Assembly: GCF_963576615.1 (NCBI RefSeq)
Contig: NC_088715.1
Location: 65,113,981 to 65,177,980 of the forward strand
From: Watersipora subatra
Lineage: Eukaryota > Bryozoa > Gymnolaemata > Cheilostomatida > Watersiporidae
DNA length: 64,000 nucleotides
Reading direction: 5' to 3'
The translations under genes and the position numbers were made by a program. Each line of letters begins with the position of its first letter. Within the stretch, counting starts at the first letter, position 1. Below are positions 24,301 through 30,800 of this stretch, one piece after another. The notes beneath the pieces are model-generated. The model did no database searches, was not told the origin of the DNA, and saw only the letters and a program-made list of their open reading frames with translations.

Positions 24301-27300
24301 GTCCAGCGATGGAATGATCAACAGAAATGGTTATGAGAGAAAGGTAGTGGAGTTTGAGAGAGAAGGAAAGCAGATACAGAAGAAGTCTGAGGAGAAAAGC
24401 CAAACGTGAGGCAGCAGTCACAGAGTTGGAGAATACCAAGGCATTCAGGGTAGCTACGCAGCAGTTAGCCAAGGTTTAGAGGAGGATTGCAAATAGTAGA
24501 ACTGCACCAGTAGAAGGTCAAGCTTAGCTAGACAGGTCTTGGCCTATGTCAATTCCTAGCTCTGTGGTGCCATCCTCTGTGCAGCCGATTATGGCCCAGG
24601 TGGAGATCTCTCACAGGCTGCTCGCCAATCCCGCCTCTATGGAGAGAGCGGGATGAAGACAGAAGGAACAAAACTCAAGGCCAGTTGAAGGTAGTGCAAG
24701 TAGTGGTGATGTTGGAGGTCAACTAGTGATGGTGTTGGTAATGATAGAGGTCACGGTGGTGGCGCAGGATGTAGAGGGCATAGCATGATGGGCGTGATAG
24801 CGGCTTGGACGAATTGATGGACCAGTCATAAGGAGCAAGGTAAACTACACCAGCAAAGTAAGTCACTGGATGAGTTAATGTGTATTTTTTGTCATGCGAC
24901 TTTCTGGAAGGTTTGAGGCCTGAAGAAAAAAAGAAGGGCAGGTTGTATAATCGGGTTAGTGGGCCAGGGCTACGCTAATGTCTTAGATCACAGCAGTTAC
25001 AGGTAGTGTTGAGAAGTTAAAGCACATGAATTATATAATTTTTTTATTATATAGTTCAATACATCAGAGTCTTGGCTTTCAAATGAGCCTATATTCAATA
25101 CACAAAAAATAATAGAACTACGAAAAACGGGGTGTCAAAAGTATGTTCTGCAAAAAATAAAAACATTTGGTTGCGGTTCCCACAATGTGATGTCATAATT
25201 GTTATTTAGCTTTAGGTAGTCGATCCCTTTCGCTGCCATTGAGGCTGCGCTTTTCTGTGACAAACCCAGAGAGCACTAACAATAAACTGGGATTCTAGAT
25301 AATCAACAACACCCGGGGATCGTGCTAACGCCCGACCAATACAAACACATGGTCTGGGTTAATTAATTATGCTTCAATAAATATACTGTAATTGATAAAG
25401 GTTATGAAATCACATCGATTAAATTGTGACCTGCAATTGCATGGCCCTAGGACTATATGTCAATCGCACTTTCGCAAGATCACGCAATGCTTGAAATTAA
25501 TTAGTCTCAGTCATGCCCCTCAACATCACAATAAAGAGAGAGGGCTAGTGCATAATATCATCGCGAAAACATAGTATGGTGCTTTGAATCTGAGTTATTT
25601 ATCATAGAAATAATCTGTACATGGAGAGCTAATGACACTGATTCTTTTGTCATCTTCATTGGTTACCTGGAGTTGTCCTACCTTCACCTGCCACTAGTGT
25701 CATTATCGTAGTTGATAAATAAAAGCGATAAGCAATAAAATAAGCGGTAAGAGCGCACAACGCCTAATATGAAAATTGTGACGTCACAATTTTCAAGGCT
25801 ATGCCATTGAACAATTCTGCGGTAGAGCTCTGGAGAAATCCTATAAACAACAACCAATGTCTGGCTCACCATGTCAAACAATGGCTCATTCGAAAGCCAA
25901 GACTCTGATGTATTGAAATACATGATAAAAAAATTATGTAATTTATGTGCTTTAAACGTAAAGTCAGTAACGTAGTAGTGATGGAGTAAAGGGAAGGTTA
26001 TAAAAGCAAGTGCAAGACACAAGGAAGAAAATGACAAAGCAATTTCAACACTGTTGTTGTATGTGGATTTGGATTAGTTATGCGTAACACAATTTCTCCA
26101 CATTAACCTATAACAATGCACACATGCATGTAATTCATCTAAGTATGTTAAGTGTGTTGCATACCAGGAGTCTCTCATGCGCCTGACTAGGAAGCCAGAT
26201 AGGCTTTAGAAGACAAAAAGTGAAATTTATAAACAATCTATTTGGGCATAGATGATGGCATGAGATGTCAGAAAAATTATTTAGACAGGTAAATGATTCG
26301 AGGAGTAGCTGCCAAGCAAGACTAATACTGAAACGATGTTTTTATCTTGGTTTCTCTAAAGTATAGAACAGGATTTACTCCAATGATTGACTACACATCC
26401 AGAGTCAATTGCCAACCCCAACCAAGAATTCTCGCCCCAACATTGACCTACATATCACCAAATGTTATAGTCTCTTGCGATAGACGACGATGAGAAGAAA
26501 GAGAGAGCTTTCTTCTCACCGTCGCCTATCGCAACGATTGGAGTACCCGTGTTATAAACAGTGATGTACTGCTAACCTTTCTTTAACCATAACTGTAAAG
26601 TTGAGATAAGTGGGTGTAGGTGACCAAGAGACGACACGCGACTCCACTGCCAGGTAGTGGCAGTTGGAACAGCTGGGGAGTGATGTAAGCCCCCCAGTGG
26701 GAGGCTTTGGTGGCGGGGCGAAGCCCCGCCTGCCAAAGCCTACAGGGCTTTAAAATCATGTATATGATATGATAAATGAGCACATCTGTACTCTATAGTA
26801 ATAAATAAGTTGAGGAAATAACAAAAATCAATGCCTTTGTCCTTTAGTACAAATGCTGACTGCCATTGGTTTGCTGTAATCTAATCTTAGCCTTTGTTGT
26901 AGACAACCAATTAGGATCACAATCTTGTCATGTTACATGACCATTACATCACTGTATTGTACTGCATCCTGCTTTTATATTGAATGGCCATTGAATGTCG
27001 ACTATAATGACATTAGTGTACTGGAATCAAGGAAATAGAGCTATAATTTACCTTGAGAATTGGCAAAGTCTAAAATTTTTTAATCTTAATTATAGTTATA
27101 CTTGAAAAACACACAAATTTTCTAACCATAACTTAGAGAGAGTTAGGGTATCACTACATCACTGGTCATAAACCCTATGTAATGATGAAATACTGACCAG
27201 TTTCGGTAGCTGTTCGAAAAGCCCACGTATTCACAACAATTTCGTTTGTATTTAAATTTTTAGAAAACTCTGCAGAGCACAATTCGCATGTTACTGCCCA

Positions 27301-27357
27301 CGATAACAAGAACAAATGACAGCAAATTGCTGTAAACCGATCCATTGGCGGTGGCAT
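6241..27357 (-). CDS. AGA: Aspartylglucosaminidase (N4-(beta-N-acetylglucosaminyl)-L-asparaginase), 8 exons
   Basis: Lysosomal Ntn-hydrolase that cleaves the GlcNAc-Asn bond during glycoprotein breakdown. Exons on the minus strand: 27357-27198, 12724-12571, 12391-12272, 10206-10101, 7763-7576, 7073-6966, 6795-6662 and 6362-6241. All junctions join in phase, giving 1092 nt and 363 aa (human about 346). Residues 1-29 look like a signal peptide. The autocleavage and nucleophile site is NHDTIGM with Thr216. Trp45, Thr234 (GTSTNG), Arg244 and Asp247 (GRVGDSP), and Thr267-Gly268 (AATGDGD) sit at a constant +10 or +11 offset from the human catalytic and binding residues as I recall them. The C-terminus ends VETVTLNC plus a short tail. 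Introns are GT-AG. Intron 1 is about 14.5 kb and full of retroelements. The start is Met1 (27357); Met5 is an alternative. It is head-to-head with GSR. Confidence 0.95.
6662..6795 (-). CDS. AGA: AGA exon 7
   Basis: Encodes [20 protein letters not shown] and [12 protein letters not shown], matching the family helix and strand before YGAAC. Acceptor CTCTCTAG|TTATC; donor TTAG|GTGAGA. Confidence 0.93.
6966..7073 (-). CDS. AGA: AGA exon 6
   Basis: Too short to stand out as an ORF. Encodes [21 protein letters not shown] and MMRLLP, the substrate-binding Arg/Asp and Thr-Gly region. Acceptor TTGATAG|G; donor CCAAC|GTGAGG. A 46-bp imperfect repeat starts at its acceptor end. Confidence 0.94.
7040..7262. 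repeat. Imperfect ~46-bp tandem repeat seeded at AGA exon 6 acceptor
   Basis: About five diverged copies, each with CACCTGCTACAAG-like starts and a CTnTCAG or CTATCA-like end. The first copy is the 5' part of AGA exon 6 plus its splice acceptor. The others lie in intron 5. Confidence 0.6.
7576..7763 (-). CDS. AGA: AGA exon 5 (catalytic Thr)
   Basis: Encodes [20 protein letters not shown], containing the threonine freed by autoproteolysis as the nucleophile, then STNG. Acceptor TGTTACAG|AATG; donor GG|GTAAGT. Confidence 0.97.
8192..9467. mobile_element. Non-autonomous inverted-repeat DNA transposon, 1276 bp
   Basis: Both ends carry the inverted repeat TGGTGCGTTTACACTGGCC. Direct TGA trinucleotides flank it (8189-8191 and 9468-9470), suggesting a 3-bp target duplication as in PIF/Harbinger-type elements, though three bases is weak proof. 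Subterminal AGTCGGTGTCGG motifs repeat near both ends. I see no transposase ORF. It lies in AGA intron 4. Confidence 0.75.
9631..10030. repeat. Minisatellite, 42-bp unit
   Basis: About 9.5 copies of a 42-bp unit containing ATGACTGTATCACCTGGTAC, in AGA intron 4, ending about 70 bp from exon 4. The 133-aa ORF across it is an artefact of the 42-bp period. Confidence 0.9.
10101..10206 (-). CDS. AGA: AGA exon 4
   Basis: Encodes [14 protein letters not shown] and NCQPNYRQ, matching the family's FAxxMGF...DLST...NCQPNYW region. Acceptor CTCTGTTTAAG|GTTTGC; donor CAG|GTAATA. The acceptor end of this exon is the apparent source of the adjacent 51-bp minisatellite. Confidence 0.95.
10207..10740 (-). 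repeat. 51-bp minisatellite carrying copies of the AGA exon 4 splice acceptor
   Basis: Eleven tandem 51-bp units directly abut AGA exon 4. On the minus strand each unit reads as the pyrimidine-rich intron end (CTGTCTCTGTTCAAG) followed by the first ~29 nt of exon 4 (FAVEMGFNE codons). Most units keep AG at the junction; the two with CTM have ACAATG instead. The unit is 17 codons and stop-free, so the whole array is open in the AGA frame. Confidence 0.9.
10741..11640. other. AGA intron 3, unique part
   Basis: AT-rich intronic sequence between two arrays, with no coding signal recognised. Confidence 0.4.
11650..11950. repeat. Minisatellite, ~21-bp unit
   Basis: About 14 copies of a unit like GTGTAGACCCATGTGTGAG in AGA intron 3. 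Overlapping ORFs in several frames are repeat artefacts. Confidence 0.9.
12272..12391 (-). CDS. AGA: AGA exon 3
   Basis: Encodes [20 protein letters not shown] and [11 protein letters not shown]. Acceptor GATTATCAG|G; donor CAG|GTGAGT. Outgoing phase 2. Confidence 0.96.
12465..12509. repeat. Perfect 19-bp hairpin in AGA intron 2
   Basis: Arms GTTGTCACAAGCACTGTAG (12465-12483) and its exact reverse complement (12491-12509) enclose a 7-nt AT loop. It sits inside the 179-bp intron 2, between exon 2's donor and exon 3's acceptor. Confidence 0.8.
12571..12724 (-). CDS. AGA: AGA exon 2
   Basis: Encodes [20 protein letters not shown] and [21 protein letters not shown], a hallmark block of the family. 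Acceptor TGTGTCAG|GCTGG; donor GG|GTAAGT. Confidence 0.96.
13430..14960 (+). pseudogene. Ty3/gypsy-type retroelement relic (gag zinc knuckle and protease fragment)
   Basis: Around 13472-13530 one frame reads [14 protein letters not shown], an intact CX2CX4HX4C zinc knuckle. Near 14150-14400 another frame has the protease-end pattern seen in gypsy polyproteins ([24 protein letters not shown], then HKCSLE). Frames are interrupted, and no reverse transcriptase or LTR pair was found. It lies in AGA intron 1 on the strand opposite to AGA. Confidence 0.6.
15470..16219. repeat. Dispersed repeat family A, copy 1
   Basis: Shares ordered blocks with 21236-21779: a CTATAAAA-type box followed by AGAACAGC, CCTGCTGAGGCTCTCT-like repeats, GAGCCTCTTCTAC, ACCATTCGA, and AAAAGTGCACAAACT. 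The layout resembles an LTR (TATA box, then body), but no termini could be fixed. It directly abuts the copia LTR. Confidence 0.6.
16220..16477 (-). repeat. Copia element 3' LTR (258 bp)
   Basis: Begins TGTTGTT and ends CAACA. It is nearly identical to 20429-20686, differing by roughly 13 substitutions and two 1-bp indels in my reading. Just inside it, read on the minus strand, is a purine-rich AGTGGGAG tract fitting a polypurine tract. Confidence 0.92.
16506..20323 (-). pseudogene. Ty1/copia retrotransposon gag-pol, broken
   Basis: Minus-strand order is typical of copia (integrase before reverse transcriptase). A gag start (20323-20060) is followed by an in-frame stop, then more gag (20053-19817). 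Next come a CX2CX4HX4C knuckle ([14 protein letters not shown]), protease motif [12 protein letters not shown], integrase pieces ([25 protein letters not shown]), reverse transcriptase ([20 protein letters not shown], then YVDDLIIM near 17440), and RNase H (YTDANWAGD). At least five interruptions separate open segments (19817-20053, 19137-19667, 18852-19079, 17574-18845, 16847-17371, 16506-16853), so it is not a working copy. It lies in AGA intron 1 in the same orientation as AGA. Confidence 0.93.
20415..20428 (-). other. Copia primer-binding site, initiator tRNA-Met anticodon half
   Basis: Directly inside the 5' LTR the minus strand reads GGTTATGGGCCCAG, complementary to the anticodon-arm sequence CTGGGCCCATAACC of eukaryotic initiator tRNA-Met. 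Drosophila copia is known to prime from a 5' half of that tRNA, not its 3' end. Confidence 0.8.
20429..20686 (-). repeat. Copia element 5' LTR (258 bp)
   Basis: Pairs with 16220-16477 and has the same length. No matching 5-bp target duplication is visible outside the two LTRs (AAGAT versus AATTC). Confidence 0.92.
20687..21779. repeat. Dispersed repeat family A, copy 2
   Basis: The right half (21236-21779) matches copy 1 block by block, including CCTATAAAAGAGAACAGC. The left start (ATTCAACACTGATGTTGTAT) matches the start of a third partial copy at 26041. It sits between the copia 5' LTR and the gypsy-type 5' LTR. Confidence 0.6.
21782..21997 (+). repeat. Gypsy-type element 5' LTR
   Basis: Begins TGTATAACCGGG and ends TTATACA or TATACAACA; the termini are short inverted repeats. 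It matches 24944-26038 and contains the uninterrupted GAGAAGTTAAATGAGAAG site that is split by an insertion in the 3' LTR. It is followed by TGGCGCAGCTGACAA, which fits a TGG-type primer-binding site. Confidence 0.75.
22250..24900 (+). pseudogene. Gypsy-type retroelement relic: gag, degenerate zinc knuckle, protease
   Basis: Segments 22525-22833 and 22796-23056 resemble retrotransposon gag ([29 protein letters not shown]). At about 23265 the knuckle reads [14 protein letters not shown], with the last Cys replaced. 23577-23846 has the aspartic protease motif [12 protein letters not shown]. No reverse transcriptase or integrase is visible before the 3' LTR, and frames are broken, so it is internally deleted or degenerate. 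Confidence 0.7.
24944..26038 (+). repeat. Gypsy-type element 3' LTR, split by an insertion
   Basis: 24944-25020 and 25956-26038 match successive parts of the 5' LTR. Between them lies the TTAA-flanked element. The purine-rich stretch GAAGAAAAAAAGAAGGGCAGG precedes it (polypurine tract). The right end is truncated relative to the 5' LTR. Confidence 0.75.
25021..25951. mobile_element. TTAA-flanked inverted-repeat element, 931 bp
   Basis: Imperfect terminal inverted repeats of about 70 bp begin AGCACATGAATTA and include ACATCAGAGTCTTGGCTTTC near both ends. The element is flanked by TTAA on both sides, and the paired 5' LTR shows the empty TTAA site. TTAA duplication is characteristic of the piggyBac superfamily, but the terminal bases are not the usual piggyBac ends. 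No transposase is seen. Confidence 0.8.
26041..26460. repeat. Dispersed repeat family A, copy 3 (left end only)
   Basis: ATTTCAACACTGTTGTTGTA and the following ~60 bp match the left end of copy 2. The rest is not clearly alignable by eye. Confidence 0.45.
26475..26534. repeat. 27-bp stem hairpin
   Basis: TTGCGATAGACGACGATGAG... pairs with ...TCACCGTCGCCTATCGCAA, 25 of 27 positions complementary, with a 6-nt loop. It is either a fold-back insertion or a small structured RNA; there is no further evidence. Confidence 0.7.
26703..26740. repeat. GC-rich compound hairpin
   Basis: GGCTTTGG and CCAAAGCC enclose GGCGGGGCGAAGCCCCGCC, an 8-bp stem with a GAA triloop stacked on a second 8-bp stem. It is much richer in GC than its AT-rich surroundings and lies in AGA intron 1. 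Confidence 0.7.
27198..27357 (-). CDS. AGA: AGA exon 1 (signal peptide, mature N-terminus)
   Basis: Encodes the hydrophobic signal sequence ([16 protein letters not shown]), then [15 protein letters not shown], matching the family's VVNTWPF...AT motif. The donor is ACTG|GTCAGT and the outgoing phase is 1. It lies 14.5 kb from exon 2. Confidence 0.9.
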
Positions 27358-27686
27358 TTTTCGCCCGAAATACTTGAAAAGTCGATTTTTGCGGAGCCTT
27401 GTTGTTTCCCGTATAACTAAGGTAAATTTTTATATATCAGCTATTAAACAAGTTTCAGTTTTTCTCGGCATTCATAACGGCTTTTAAAAACGGGTTGTTT
27501 ACGATCGCTACTTATAGCCGTATATTTTATGTAGCTTGGTCGTTTACGCTCGTTAACCGTAATTCCTTTTCAGTCCAGAGCAACTCTCACAATAAGGAAT
27601 CTGGCAATTGAAGAAGTTACGCTTTGTATGCAAATAAATCACGAGTTTAGCAAGTCATTGTCGAGAGGGTCATTTGTCATCTTTCA
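27358..27686. promoter_or_regulatory. Shared head-to-head interval of AGA and GSR
   Basis: Only 329 bp separate the AGA start codon (minus) from the GSR start codon (plus), so both 5' UTRs and core promoters must lie here unless there are further non-coding exons. No single convincing TATA box was assigned. Confidence 0.65.
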
Positions 27687-27896
27687 ATGACACATACCCT
27701 ACTTCGTTTTCAAAAGCTTTGCACACAGCTTAGCCGAAAATTTTCGTTATCTGCAGCTACAATGGCGCCCACAGTTCACAAATATGACTATTTAGTTCTC
27801 GGTGCAGGTTCAGGCGGAATTGCTAGCGTCAGAAGAGCTGCCGAGTTTGGGGTGAACTGTGCAGTGATAGAAAGGGGTGCTTTGGGTGGCACATGT
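27687..27896 (+). CDS. GSR: GSR exon 1
   Basis: Putative presequence, the FAD-binding GAGSGG motif, and LGGTC ending on the first redox Cys. Donor ACATGT|GTAAGT, phase 0. Confidence 0.95.
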
Positions 27897-30800
27897 GTAA
27901 GTTTTTTGTTTGATACTCTGTTTCGTTTATGTGTTTAAGTCAATTTAATACTGTTAATTAGAAGCATCATATCTGCGTGTAGTAGATGTCGAAATCATCA
28001 CGAGCTTTTGTATCTTCTGTAGGTAAACGTAGGATGTGTTCCCAAAAAAGTTATGTTTAACACCGCTATGCTGTCTGAGCAGTTACACGATCATGCTGAT
28101 TATGGGTTCAGCACCAGTATGGAAATGTTTGACTGGAGGTAAGAACGGATTTTAACGTGAATGTCTGGTATGGATATTCTGGCCATATGGCAAAATTAGC
28201 TTTACAACCGAGAACTTACTGGTTCTAGCGTAACGCACACATTTTTTGGCAGAAAAGGGCAAGTTTCTATGATTTTTACACGAAATTGAACATGTTAGAG
28301 AATTATTTAGCTCCCCTTTGGACAGCTTAGGTCAGTTGTGCTGTTAAGTTTTAAGAAATCTTAAAATACTCGAATTTGAGTTAGTAGTTGTCTACTTGTG
28401 GACCAAAGTTGAATATTTTGTTGGAAAAAATTGAAATATTTTTGATTAAAAATCAACACTTGTGACCAGTAGCCAAGCCTATCAATAAAGTCAATCAAAT
28501 CTAATCAAAACAGTAAGCCATTCACTCGAGCATTATAAAGAATTCTAAAACCATTAATTAAAGTGACTGTTAGTCACTAACAATGAACAAATATATTGGG
28601 GGTTGATGACCTCTCAGTATTTACTGATGTTTAAAACCACCTTCTTATTGTGACCAAATGAGAGCCAGGGTCAGCAAGCTCTCTGGTTAAAGCAAAAACT
28701 TTGTCATCATAATGTTCCAATGTTGAGAGACGTTTCTACTTTTGTGAATTCAGCATGTGGCGCAAGTTCTTCTTTTGCCTTTTCTCATTTGAGGGTCGCC
28801 ACTACAAATAGTATATTCTGGTACAAAATATATTGTGACTATTTGCCCATGAAATTTGGCACATGGGAAATTGTGGCTGGATGCCCTTTCTAACACCACC
28901 GATGGTTGTTCTGGGATTCGAACCGCTGACCTACTGATTATTTGCCAGTGCACTAACCACTGAACGCTGATGTAATCCAAATTGTTGCTCTAATATTTAG
29001 TCTAGTATTTAGCAGGCTCTCACTCCTTGGGCAGACATGATTTACCTTCAAGGATTGAGAATACTTAGAGGTTGACTTGCAACAAAATTCACATTACAGT
29101 TATTTGGTATCAAAAAATTCACCAGGTTTTACTCTGTTGTGTTGTAAGTGCCAAATATGTGGAAATGTGATTACAAGCTCTTAAAAGCTCAAAAACGAAA
29201 AGCCGCCATAGATTGGAATCTGTTTATTTCTCTGACGTAGTCATGACAGTTTGGTTATTGTCTTGTCACGTGATGTTCTCACGTGAATTGAAAGGCCAAT
29301 AAAAAGCTCTATATAAAACTTATTGTTGCACTAATTAATGACAAACACTTCGGGTTTTACCGAAGACCCCGTATCAAATATAGATGCTCGTTACTTTACA
29401 GTTTTATTTCGGCTTGATCTAATCGTCAAGTCGTAATCTGATCATGTGACCCAATACTTCGCAAATAATTTTTGCAGCACTTTTCGATTATCACAGGTGA
29501 CCAACAGGCTTGTCTTGATTATCAGACAATGATATGTACTCCTTCGAGGTAAGGTTAAAAAAGTAAATAAATTTTTACGGTAGGTTATAAGATATCACTG
29601 CTAAAAGTGACAGCATTACAATGACGATAAAATACACGTATAACAACAATAGACATGGTTTTATTGAATGCGGGAAGTATATTTGTGAAAATATTTCGAC
29701 GAATGAGGTTGCATGAAAGTGTGAACAGAAACCATCTCCTACAACTACGTGACATTTGAACCGTTTTGAAAAGAGAATCCAAACTACGGCGGTCTTGTGT
29801 GGCTGCGATCAACTGTTCGTTTTTTAACATTTAAGAGCTTGTAATCACATTCCTATATATTTTGCACCTACAACACAACAGAGTAAGACATGGTGAATCT
29901 TTTCATATCAAATAACTGTAATGTGAATTTCGTTGCAAGTCAACCTTCAACAATAGGCAGTTGTCTTTCCTATCTCAAAAATATCTTTCTTTTCCTTAGC
30001 TGTTTAGTGCCAACCAAACCAGCCTGTTTACAATGTTTTAGCGTTATCAAGAAAGCAAGGGATGCGTATGTGAAAAGGTTGAATGGAATATATGGCAACA
30101 ACCTGGATAAGGTAATCCATGAGACATTTTAGACAGGTTTGTCACCTGTTTACTAAACTAACTTAAAAACTTGTAGGTTTTACTGTTGTATTTAGACTGC
30201 AGAGGTATTTGTCTTTCTGACAGATTTGTCAAACTGTCAGAAGTTGTCAACTTGTGACACCAGCAGTTTTTGCTGTGGTTCGCATCTCGCAGCTGTATTA
30301 AGGTTCGACATTTTTTACTCCGCTTCTTTGAGCTGTTAGTATTTGCAGGACGATGTATTCAGCAACAAAATGCTGGCAGTTGGCTGCTTGTAATTATAAC
30401 TTCAAGCTGCCTGTGTCAGTCTAGAACGATGAGCATTAATAATGGTTTGATCTATTTGCCATCCAGTTAGAGAAGGCTGTACAAACCACCCAGCATGTTT
30501 GTTGAAGGACATAAAGTTATTGTTAACCTTTATAGCAGGGGTCAAGAACCTTTTTGACTGAGAGAGCCAAAAACCCACATGTTTCATAATTTAATTCAAG
30601 GAGAGCCATATGTATATTTTATGTATATGTACATGGCGCGAGAGCCATAGGTTCCCTACCCCTGCTTTATAGTTTTAATTGGAAGGCGTGTCTGAAGCTG
30701 GGTTCATGTTGTGTGAAATGCGGTCTTGCTATGCCCATGCTCAACTGCTCTGAAGTGGTGGTCCAATCAATGTCCATCTATTAGTTAGGTGTATATGCTA

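Noticed and set aside
28890-28968. Functional tRNA gene
   Set aside because: The A and B boxes are tRNA-like, but the arms do not form a proper cloverleaf and a SINE body follows.
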